Shown one piece after another: positions 49,148-61,300 of a stretch of 64,000 bases of DNA. A program made the position numbers and the translations under genes. The DNA lies in contig NC_054085.1 in the NCBI RefSeq assembly GCF_017562075.2, forward strand, positions 22,850,972 through 22,914,971, read 5' to 3'. The stretch's first letter is position 1; every line of letters starts with the position of its first letter. The DNA is from Anopheles merus (Eukaryota; Arthropoda; Insecta; Diptera; Culicidae). The notes under the pieces are model-generated. The model saw nothing but the letters and a program-made list of their open reading frames with translations. It made no database searches and had not been told where the DNA came from.

Positions 49148-52100
49148 AAGTACGTTGTTTGTAGAGCTAAAACAATTTATTGGGCGACGTTCCAAGAAGA
49201 ATTGCCGAAACTTTGTAGAATAATCCAGCGGTGTCAAACTTTGGGCAATGATGGTTTAAAAGTTTTACATTTGAAACATGTTTTGCTTAAGATACACCTT
49301 TTATAATTGTTTATAATGATTACCTCTTAGATGGTTTGTTTTTTTAGGCAAATTAATTTTAAATTTAGTCATTTTTTTTATTACTATTAGTTTGTTGCTC
49401 GTGATTTCAAGTTAAACTTTCTCTTGCTAATATTGTTGTTAAACTTTGCTGAAATAGGATTTTTATGATTAAAAAGTGTCCTTTGGTTGCTCGCCTATTC
49501 TGTTTATCCTGATTACAATTTGAACTATGCAAAGGACAAATGAAACTTTATTGTTGCTGTTGAAATCAAGTACAGATTTTCCTCAAGATTCGCTATTAAT
49601 GCGAACCGAGAAGATATTTCGTAAGTCGAATTTCGCGGTTGTCCCGATGATGATGGTTGATTTTAGCCTGTTTATAATTTGATAAGATTTTGACTGAAAA
49701 GTACGATTTGGCAGCTTATTGAATGATTTTTAAAATTTGGACCAATTTATTTTGAATTTGAAAATTGATGTGTCAAATCAGTATAGTTTTCTCCAAGAAC
49801 TGTCAAATTTGGAAAACCTCAAATCTCTGAATCCGCGTGTAAAAGGTACCGCGTGTCTCGGGGACTACCTGCAGTGCCAATTGCACCATTGCAAAATTTA
49901 ATGCAAAGTTTTAAAAATATCAAACATCAAAATCTGTGAATTATTTTATGACTGAGCAGTACAACGTTTCACTGACTGCTGATCTAAAATGTACAAAAAA
50001 AATATTGACAATTTTGCAATCTTTGACGTTCGATACGGACTCTCACAATGAAGTTTGACACCTCTGGCATAACCGTGCTAGAAACACTCTAGTTCGCTCT
50101 CGCACACCGCTACCGTTATTACCGAGTGGGAGCGGGAGAGCGAAGCGTACGATCAATTTCCAACAAACCCCGATTGGGTGGGGGAGGCCGCCTGGTGGTT
50201 TGCAAGGTTGCTGCACCGTTTCGACAACAAACCAGCCGTGCTCGGTGCGGCCGCACAATTAGTTCGAACCGAAACCTCATTTGGTGTGCGTTGTCCGGGC
50301 CTGCTCGTCGATGAAGGTGGCTAGATAGATAGTTGATAAATGTGTTTACCGTACGGTAAACGAGCGCGCGCGCGTTAGTAAATCGCCACAACCACCCCCG
50401 TCGAATAGAGGGAGAGAGAGAGAGTAAAAAACACCCACCGACCCCCAAACGGTTGGCATTGCTTGGCCAGCGGCGGATGCACCACATACCCGAGGGGTGT
50501 GCGCGATCGCGTCCGTGCGCGCGCGTTTTCAGTTCTTGTTTGATCAACGGCCTGAAGGAATTCAACATCGTGTCCGCGCGTCCTCCAAACGCACCCAAGT
50601 AAAAGCATTTTCGCGCATCAGTAACCGCGTGTGTGTGTGTGTGTTTTGTTTTTAAAGCGCAGGAAGAAGAGGCCGATGTTGCAACCGATGCGGATACCTT
50701 CCGCAGGCCGTTGCCATCGTACCTTACGGCCGTTACGGTCCAGTTCGGGTGCATCTATATCGGTCTAAACGTTGCTGCCGTTGTTCATGTCTGTTCCGTA
50801 GCTCATACGTGAAAACCGACCATAATTGCCCCGAAACGTGTGTTGGTACAAAGTGTGTAAAACGTTTGACGTGAGTGAGGAAGAAATGTGTTCCTTTGTG
50901 TGTTCCAAACACACCGTTTGGACCAGAGAGGTCCCTTCTTCCGGTCTACGTGCTCTCGCTGTCACAGACACACAGGTCGCTTTGTGGAGGATTGCTCGCC
51001 AATAAATCGTAGAATTTTGTGTCTGCGCACAAGGACGGTACGAGCGCGCCGTGTTAGAATAAAGAGTTTTCGGTCGTGCTCTTCCTGCCTTGCTCCCTTG
51101 TACTACAACATCCGGTCTCCTTTCGGAGCAGACAGATTCTGTGAGGGGTGGGAAAATAAAGGACGAAACGAAACAAAAAAAAAATGGAAGTAAAACTCGA
51201 ACAAAAAGGACATCCTCCTCTGTGTCTGCAACGTGTTCTACACACCGGAAGCGGAAATCTTCCGCACAGGATGTAAGTCTGTGTGCATCGCACAGCACCG
51301 CCGAGAAGGACGAGAACCATCCAGTCCAGTGATGTGATGTGCGATGATGGTGATGATACCCTTCCCTCCTCCTCGACGTGCGAGGGACTTAAACTCTGAA
51401 GCTGTAAAGACAAGTGCCTCTTCGAGCGGTTCTCGTTTTTTCCTCCTCTGTTTTTTTGGTTGATTATCTCTGTGCCTCTTTCTTCGTGTTCGGAATTGAA
51501 AAATCGGCCATCCGAGAAGCGTCAGCAGCATCAGCATCCTCCTCCCACCAGCGTATACGTTCCGTTGGAGATAAACAAACAATTTGTTTCGCTTGTGAAA
51601 TCGCATCGGAAGTGCACAGACCGATAGAGAGAGAGAGAGCGCGTGAGACGAAAGAAGACGTGCGCAAGGGAACATCCAATTTGGGTGCTATAAACATAAC
51701 AGTTTGTGTTTTAGGGTGTTGCGAGATATGCTTTGCTTTGCTCAGGAAAGGAAGAAAAAAGAATTAGAACAATCTTTTTTGCTGTTTTCGTTTAAAGTGT
51801 GGCGCAGAGCGATGAGGAGGAGATTCTTGCGTGCTTCGGTCACATTTGCTCATTGCTCTTGCACACACGATGACCAACAACGTCTCGGTGTATGTTGATT
51901 GGTGGCAATTTTAATTACTTCTGCTGTGGACAAAAAATGGCAAGCCCCTTTTTCATACCTTCAGCGAGATCTTAGACCTTAATTGAATGTACAGAAGAGC
52001 AGAAACTCGGGTTGAGAGGGTTGAGGATCATGATACCTCATCAATTTAGCCCCCCTCCCGGTATGGCGCGGATAGCATCTGCCCGGAGGCCCTGAACATA

Positions 52101-55100
52101 ATTAAGAGTGCACAATTTAAATGACGCTGATTTGATTTAATTTACGCGCTCGGTCGGTGATTTTTACTGCAGCTACTGATGCTGCTGTTTCTACTGCTGC
52201 TGCTGCTGCTGCTGCTACTGCTCCACAATGAACCACAATTTGCGCGTGTGTGTCTTTCCATCTGCGTGAATGATCGGCCTGGACAGCCTGGGAATTTGTG
52301 CCGTTCTGTTGTGTTCGCTTCTTTCGCATGCGAGTTTGCGAATCTCATGATGAAACACACCGATGCGATGGGATTGTTTGGTGAGAACCTGTTGGCAGTT
52401 CCGCCGCATATGCCGCACTATATGTATCTAACAAACGAGCGACAGGTGTGAAGGCCTTAGGTAATCTCTTCGGGCCGGTGGGTATTGCAATTCCAATACA
52501 GAGCATTGGAAAATGGACCTTATGTAAATGTAACTCTTTCTCATGAGCTAGCGCACCGTATGTGGAATGATGTGATAGAAGAGATTAAGACACATCTGCA
52601 AGTGAAGGTGCATACAGCATTCAACTTTGTTTTCAACATTGAGCAACATACTGAGCGTTAGAAAAAAACGTGGTGGCTGTCGTCCATTAACTTCCTGAAC
52701 TCCAATGTCTTATCGCTGGCTTTTTTTCTCTCTCTGTACAACATTCCACATATGAAATCCACTTCAGCACGTTTGCTCGCCGCTACAGAGTGGCCAAACC
52801 TTACATATCTTATCAACCTCGAACACACACCCGATAAGCGCAGCACGGGGCAAAATATCGATTGATCTTTGTCTATTTCGAGTCGCGCAAAATTCCATCT
52901 GATATATCCCCCCTGTTCGCGATGTAATTATTTGCGTCCTCGAGCGCACGTTTCCTCTCACTCTCGTCTCCGTCGCTCTGTTGACATTGAATTCGTAAGC
53001 TCTCTCAGTTCTCAAACGCCAGCAGATACGGTACGCTCGCCGCGTATACTCGATAAATAAAACATCTGTGATCAGTGAGTCATCCTCCTCCAGCGGTTTA
53101 TCTGTAGAAATCTAATGCACCACGGCACATGCGGGGAACATTCACTACCCCACTCTGTATCTCGTTCGTGTGAGGGCATTCTTTAACATAAAAACTATAG
53201 TCCAAATATCGAGAAGTTTCCAAACTTTTTTGTGTTTGGGGAAGGCTTATCATCTCCACACCTCTGGAGAGATAAAAGGGAGTCACAAACCCTTATCGAA
53301 ACCTCCCGAGCGTTTGCCAATTTGTTTGCCAACCGTGTGTATGTGTGTGTTGTGTTAGTCTTCGATAAAGCTAGCTTTTCTGGAGCAACCAGAGAGTCGT
53401 CCCCATACGCCGGGCGCATTGTGCTCTCGCTAGCGTAACCTGTTCGTGGTGTGTTTTGTGGTGCCGTTAAGAAATAGAGGACCTGCCCTAATTAGAGATA
53501 TCTCCGGCAGGCTGCGTGTCTGCCGGACGTGACCAAATGAACAAAGTGGTGGACGAATGAAATGAGGAGAGAGAGAAAACCGGAACATGCGTAACGTGCC
53601 TTTACGGAAGTGACATGGATTTCAAACGGCGGGAGTTCATGGCATTCGATCGATGTTAGTGCTCCGAGCAATTCTGGATGGTGTTTTCTGAGGAAAACGA
53701 AGGTGTCCTTTTAGGCAGGGACAAAGCATCTCCGAAGATCGATTGGTGGAAGAAGAAGGATCGTTGGACCTTGAAATCTAGATCCATAAAGAGGTGTCAG
53801 CTTACACAGGTCTCTCGCTCTCGTTCTCTCTTTCAATCCCTCTCTTCTGTGGTGTGCTTTATCGTGTGCTGGGTGTGAATCCATCGAAACACTCCTGGGT
53901 CGTGTTGTGTACGCGGGCGGCCTAGCAGTTCCACAGCACTGGCGTTGCCCGCGAGCTGCCATTAATTGTGTGTCTTTCCACAGTGTCACACGTGCGCTGC
54001 TAACGGTGAGGAATGCCGTTGTAGGTGTTGACCGGCAGTAGTGTTGTCACCTGCTCTCACCCCTACTACTGGTAGAGGGAAAATTGGAAAATGTGTGCGC
54101 AGAAAGAATCATTACCACTGTGTGCGTGTGTGTTGTGCAAAAACGGGCGTAAAAGTGTAACAAAGGCTTAATCGAAAAAAAGAGATAAAACATAACCTAG
54201 AGTGTGTGTGTGTACTGTGCGTTACTTTTGCGAGCGGAAACTCGGAAGGCCGGAAACGTGCGACGGCAAGTGGAGAGCGGTTGCCGGCGCCATCCCCGCC
54301 CGCCCCAAAAACAATGCGTCAACGGCGAAATCGAAAGCGCAGCGCGAGAAAAGAGGAAACAATTTACTGCCGGTCCGTTGGACACGGGCCACAGTGTGAG
54401 GCTCGGTTGTTGCGGTTCCAGTTGGCTGTCAACTAGGGCTCCGCCGCCATTGTTACGGTGCTGGCCGTTGTCACCTAGCGGCGTCTGGTCTCTAGGCTAG
54501 CCACAGCGAGCATGACGATGTGCGACAGCGAAGGGCAGCAGCTCCTCCAACAATTGCTGCCACCAACCACCACCACCTCTTCGCCGGAAGTAGTGGTCGA
54601 TGAAGAAGGTGATGAGGATGGTACGACGACCCTGCTCTCCCTTTCGCCCGACTGTGCCGACAGTGGGATCGGTGTAGAGCTGGACGCTGGTGGGCGTTCG
54701 ATCGCAAGTGTCACCTCAACCGGTGGAAGTGACGACGATGATAGTCTTTCGTGCGATTGTGTGTGCTCGTGCTGCTGCAAGTGTCGGGAGGTGGCCATCG
54801 AAGAGGATGGTGGGTCGCCATCACTACTGCTCTCGCCGGAGATCACGTTCTTGTCACAGCAATATACCCGGCTACCTTCACTGCAACCTCCAACGCCACT
54901 GACGGAACCGCCCGACGATCGTTTGAGTCGCGTCCCTGTCAGAAATAGTGTCGCTAGCAGTAGTAGTAGTCTTAAAAGTGTACCACGATCACGCTCGACG
55001 ACGCGCCTAGAGGACGTGGTAATGGCCGCCGTGAAGCGTCACGATGACAACACGATGGCGGCGATCGTGCGGCGTCGGCGTCGCCTGCAGCTGCGCGCCA

Positions 55101-58100
55101 AATCTGGCGAATATCCGCTCACCATCCCCGAATCATCCACCACCACGCTGCCGCACGATCGTAACAACAAAGCGCTGACGCTTTGTTCTAGCAGCTCCAC
55201 CGCCATGATGGCACAGAGATCAGCGGCAGCGGCAGCAGCATCACTGCCACAAGGCGGCGTTCGTACGTTGGAGATAAAATTCGTATGGTAATTAAACGAT
55301 GTTCTCTCTGCGAGGGGTGTGAGAATGTGTAGTAGTATATTCTAGTCGCGCGTGTGTTTCTGTGTCACGTAAATTATCCATATCGCGTCCCGAGCGCTCG
55401 CACACACAGATTCTGGCTTCGTTTCGCCGAAGGGTTTGCTCTCTTGAGTGTGTCTGTATGGACGATTTAGATCGTGAAGATAGTGTTAGAGGCCGTTGCG
55501 TCGTTTGGTGAATATATGGCACATCGCACGCCGCAAGATCTCTCTATCGTTTATTTAGTACATGGTTGTGGTGTGGTGGGGCTCTGTTGTGAAACGCGCT
55601 CCTAATAACACGGTTCAAATTGAAGGGTCAACGAATTCTGAAGGTGGCGCTCTCGCGTGTCTCCATTCTCCTCTTCCACATCCACAAAACCGTATCAAGG
55701 ATGACACATAAAGACGGGTCGCGCCTTCAAGGTGTACATTTGTCCGGTGGGTTTTGTGCTATTAAATTACTTACACACACACACACACCCGTCGACGATG
55801 TGTCATCTGTTTATGAATGTCACTCCACCCCCCAAACCTTCCGGCACCGTGGAGGGAAGATCGTCCCCGCTTTTCGGTAGTTGGACCTTCTTCCCCCGTC
55901 CCAAGGGAACTATTAGATATGGGAACATGATAGCGATAACTTGTGTGTGAGCGCGCGCCCACACGACTCTACCACCGTGCGTTGTCTGCCGTTTTTAGAC
56001 TAGTTCCTGCTCCAGTTTCTCAATTGTGTTCTGTCGCGGGAATTACCATCTGTAAAAATAAGTGCGGCAGAGGTGTAGGGTAGGACGGCTTGGGTGTGAT
56101 GTATGTTGTTGTCATCGTTATCTGGGTGAGCGTGAAGGAAACTTTAGAGGCTTCCGAAATTAAAATGTACATGGCCCTGGGATTAGTGTCTCCTAATCCG
56201 TGTTTGCTGTAGCGGAAGCGCACAGCACGGCCAGATCGAGTTTCTAAACATCAAGATATCTTTTCTGAGAAATATCTAACATGTTTTTTTTGTTCTAAAT
56301 TAGGGCATCAGTAGAAGATTCTAGAAATTACACTCAATGCCGTACTGTTTTTCAAAACAAAATTAATTCCAAATTGAGCTGCAACAAAACAAGTGTATCT
56401 AAAGGTCACCTCTTCCTTCTGGGGTGGAAGAAAGTCATTGCCGTCTTTCAAATCATCCACCACCCCAACAAACCCCATTTTACTGGCAAAATGTCATACG
56501 CTGACTTTTGCACATCGACACCCCAACGCTAATTAGGGGACGAGTGTGTGCGCCAAAACAGAATCTCTACATCTCCTTAAGGTCGTACGTGGGATTAAGA
56601 ACATTTTTCTCAGAACTTCTCGTTGAAAGGTTCTTTTCAACGTTAATTTTCAACCGAAATGGTTGTGTTCTCCTGAAACCGATAATTCAGTGGGCCACCA
56701 CCCAATACAAAGAATCTGCCAGACAAGCGCAGAGCATATTCGCTGGTATGTCGTCTTCTGGCTTGCCTCCAGTGCAGAATTATTTACGATCACACCTCCA
56801 CTAAGATTGATGGGAGAAAAGGCAAAATGAGAAAGTAAAAAAAAAACAAGTTCACTCTCTTCGTCACTATTCCACGGCACTGGGCGAAAGGATAAATCGG
56901 CCACCTCCTCCAACTCACAACAGTAACTGGAGAGAAAAATCAAATATGTGAAGTGAGCGTGGCGTAAAAATTCAATAAAATCACCCCCTCTCGGCCATCA
57001 TTCCTTCACCACTTCACTCGTTGTTCCGCTAAGCCGGCCCCAAACCCCGTTATTTATAGGCGAAAATTCACAGTTCGTTACCTATCTACCTACCTATACC
57101 CACACGCAAAACATATGATACGTCCGGTGGTGCGAAAAAGAAATTAATCCAAACCAACTAACCGCTCCTCTCTTCCCGTGCTTGCCCCAAGGAAAACCCC
57201 AAGCACGCGGTTGGTTCGCCTTTTCGCTTGCTGGTTTATTGAACCATTTCCACATCTTTCCACACGCCGCGCACGATGGGGGGGAAGCCGGTGTTAATTA
57301 ATTTTTCCAAATGTCAATTATGAAGAAGAGGAAGGAGCGCAGGATGGTCCACAGTCACGGACGCCAAAAAGTGAAAAACCGAGGAAAACATTTTTCGGAC
57401 AGCGCAAATGGTAATGATGGACGACGTGTTGTGTGTGTGTGTGTCGTTGCCAACCACTCTTTGGCCCTCCGAACACACACACGTCCCGAGAATCCAGGAA
57501 GTGTGTCTGTGTGTGGAAGAGGGTCTAAAACGGGGCGAGATATGATATCCATCCACTCACTCTCCCCCAGACTTTCCTTAAGATTTCTTCCCTTTCATGG
57601 CTGTGGCGTAGAGTGTCGCTCGACTGTCATCGTACTGGCCATAATTTTTCGAAATATGCGCCCGCGCGTGTGTCTGCGTGTCTGACAGGTGATCGCGATC
57701 GTTAAGGCTGACGATCGGTGTAGCAGCAGCATAATGTCGCCGTCGCCGGCAAAGGACGGGAAAATGGGATTTAAAGTGTCTAAATTTAGACACCCTTTTT
57801 GTGGCCGGCATAGTGTAGTGGTCGTCGTTGTGGCAGCATCTGCTCTTTAAAAGGGGTAATAAGTATATGTGTGTATGTGTGTGTTTGTGTGTTGGGCGAG
57901 AGACGACACACATCTATGAGATATGACGATGAAAAAGGGTCCCCTTAGCACGCCCGACACATTACGAGCTTAATTACTACGGCCCGCAGCACCAAACCAA
58001 ACGCACACGGCGCCGGGCCTTGTGTGTCGTGCCTTGGACAAGTGCTTTAATACTCTTCTTTTGCATCCTCGCTCCGTCCCCAGGTATGAGCTGTCGCAGG

Positions 58101-58284
58101 ACCTGCTGGACAAGCAGATCGAACTGTTGGAGCGCAAGTACGGCGGTGTGAAGGCACGAAACGCGGCCCTGACGATTCAGCGCGCCTTCCGCCACTACAC
58201 GATGGTGAAGAAGTTCGCCTCGATCACGGCGATGGCCAAGGCGGAGAAGCGCATGAGCCGTCGGGTGCAGCAGCAGCAGCAGTC

Positions 58285-58319
<35 letters not shown>

Positions 58320-61300
58320 GCGACCTGGACATGATGCACCATCATCTGCAGCCGGCGACGGCCCTGGAGGATGGACAGATTTACGCCACCGAGGACGGTA
58401 CGATGGTCGGCCAGCAGCGTGTCTGTGCGACGTAAGTATTCCTTCTTCTGTTGCGATCTATATTTGCTGCGAAACAAAGAACGTCGTTTTTTTCTAATGA
58501 ACCTTTTCCCAAACTGTTGTAGCATCTCCGCGACACCACCGGGCACGCTGCACCATCGCGTGACGCCCGTCCGGTCGATGTCGCTGCGCGAGCGCCGGCT
58601 CGATTCGAGCCCCATCCCACGCAGTCAGTCCGGTACCGCATCACCCGCTCCCGTCCCGATCACCTCCTGGAGCCAAAGCCCGACCCAGCTCGTAACGGGT
58701 GCCGCCACAGCCCAGCAGCAGCAGCAGCAGCAGCAGTACTCCCATCCGCATGTAAATATTCTTCACCAGCAGCAGGCCCAGCTGGCCGGGTACGGCTACA
58801 GCCCGGCCGTGTCCGCCCCGTCGCACGCGGTGGTGATGCATCATCACCCGCACCCGCACCAGCAGCACCAGCAGCAACAGTACCAAAGCCAGTATGGATC
58901 GCAGGATTTGAATGTGAGCGGCGCTAGCAGCGGCTCCCAGCTCGACTCGACCGTCTCGTCGATGAACCTGTCCTGGAACTCGCAGACGGCCAGCACGCAC
59001 CAAAGCCCGTACACGCCGCACTACACCGCCGCCCAGATCTACATGCGTCCGCGCGGCATCGGCATCGGCAGCTCGGGCGGCAGCAGTGGCAGCACGTCCA
59101 GTGCCGGCGGTCGCAAGGTGCCGCCGGAGGTGCCGAAACGGACGAGCAGTATTACCGGGCCGGGTGGACAGCAGCACACGCCGAGCCGCTCGCTGCGCCC
59201 CAACGGACTGTGCAAGACGGCCGAAAATGGAAGCCTCAGCTCGGTGCAGTCGTCGGGAAGTGATTCTTCCGCCTCGGCTGCCGGAGTCGGTATTGAGATG
59301 ATAGGTGGGGGCGGTGGCGGCGGTTCGTCCGACCGTTCCAGCTCGCCCCAGTGGAAGCGCAAGGGTCCGGGCAGTAGCCAGAGCGGCAGCATCACGCTGC
59401 TGCCGGCCCAGTCGCCCGATCACATGCTGCTGAGTGCGACCGACGGTACACCGGTTGTTGGTGGCGCTGCCGGACGCTCCATCCACTCGACAGTGGCGAC
59501 GGCCACGGCAACGGCCACCGCTGCTAGCGGTGTATCGACGGGAGGAGGAAGCAGTGCCAACGTGACGATCACCAGCATCGAAAGCGAGTGTCTGAGCTCG
59601 CACACCAGCGCCGCCCAGTACTCGATGATGGAGCAGCACGACCAGATCGTGCACACGCCCACCTCGTACAAGGTGTCGGAAACGATCCGCAAGCGCCAGT
59701 ACCGGGTCGGGCTGAACCTGTTCAACAAGAAGCCCGAGCGCGGCATCACCTATCTCATACGCAAGGGCTTCCTGGAGAATACGCCCCAGGGCGTCGCCCG
59801 GTTCCTGATCACGCGCAAGGGCCTCTCGCGCCAGATGATCGGCGAGTATCTGGGCAATCTGCAGAACCAGTTCAACATGGCCGTGCTGGACTGCTTCGCC
59901 GGCGAGCTGGATCTGTCCGGCATGCAGGTGGACGTGGCGCTGCGCAAATTCCAGGGCTACTTCCGCATGCCGGGCGAGGCGCAAAAGATCGAGCGCCTGA
60001 TGGAGGTATTCTCTGCCCGGTACTGCCAGTGCAACAGTGACATTGTGGCGCGGCTCCGCTCGCACGATACGGTGTTTGTGCTCGCGTTCGCCATCATCAT
60101 GCTCAACACGGATCTGCACACGCCGAACCTGAAGCCGGAGCGGCGCATGCGGTGCGACGATTTTGTGAAGAATCTGCGCGGCATCGACGACTGTCACGAC
60201 ATCGATCGGGACATGCTGAACGGCATCTACGAGCGGGTGAAGGCGAACGAGTTCAAGCCGGGATCGGACCACGTGACGCAGGTGATGAAGGTGCAGGCGA
60301 CGATCGTGGGCAAGAAGCCGAACCTGGCGCTGCCGCACCGCCGGCTCGTCTGCTACTGCCGGCTGTACGAGATACCGGACATCAACAAGAAGGAGCGACC
60401 GGGCGTGCACCAGCGCGAGGTGTTCCTGTTCAACGATCTGCTCGTGATCACCAAGATCTTTAGCAAGAAGAAGTCGTCGGTGACGTACACGTTCCGCAAC
60501 AGCTACACGCTGTGCGGAATGGTCGTTACGCTGCTGGATGTACCGAGTAAGTTGGTGTGCAGGATCACAATGTTGTTTTTTTTTTTCTTTTCTGATTTTA
60601 TTACTAATTTTTGTGTATTTTTTGTTTTTTTGTTTTAGACTATCAGTTCTGCATTCGACTATCGCAGAAGGTGGACGGCAAGGTGCTGGTAACGTTCAAC
60701 GCCCGCAACGAGCACGACCGGTGCAAGTTTGCCGAGGATCTGCGCGAATCGATCAGCGAGATGGACGAGATGGAAACGCTGCGCATCGAGGCGGAGCTGG
60801 AGCGGCAAAAGTCGGCCCGCGGCGGCACGCGCACCACGAACAGCGAGAACCGGGACAGTGGCGTCGCGGACGTGGAGGTTTGCGCCGGGCCGTATCCGGG
60901 TGCGGGCGTCCCGGGCGGACTGGTGCCGGGCGGGGTCGGTGGCGTATCGCCCAACGAGTGCGGGCTGGCCCACACGCACAGCGAGGCGCAGCTGAAGCGT
61001 AGCGCTCTCAGCAACTCGCTGCTCGATATGCACGAACAATGTAAGTCATTCTAAACAAAAAAAAAATAGCAAAAATGGTCTTCCGGATACCACCTACCAA
61101 CCAACCTCACCAACAGCCTCATTTCCCTCTCCCGATCCTTTTGTAACCCGCATTCCATCGGAATGGATCCTGCAGCTTGCAATTGCAGAATGCACACCAC
61201 ACCTGTCCTGCCAGTGTGTCCTTTACAAAAGGCACAAACACACACACTCTATTCCTCTCCTCAAACAAATGGCACCTTAAAACGAGCACGGAAAATATCG

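Larger units (their letters stand above)
44013..58083 (+). other. siz intron 2 (14.1 kb), contains the alternative first exon
   Basis: Bounded by GTAAGT at 44013 and CCCCAG at 58083. Holds two hAT-like elements, the G-rich repeat pair, a CTG-rich tract, the candidate exon at 51184 and the alternative first exon at 54512. 44020-45130 and 52500-53900 show nothing I can name. 45550-46500 and 50100-51700 have the GC and GTGT-rich texture of 5' UTR sequence. 55300-58000 contains only chance open frames and short CA/TG repeats. Confidence 0.8.

Noticed and set aside
58641..60410. 589-codon open frame on the minus strand
   Set aside because: Exact antisense shadow of siz exon 4. It is open because the coding strand is GC-rich at third positions; its product is Arg/His/Val-rich without any domain.
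59588..60463. Plus-strand frames of 150 and 103 codons overlapping the Sec7 region
   Set aside because: Shifted-frame shadows of the Sec7/PH coding sequence; Arg/Ala/Gly-rich with no domain.
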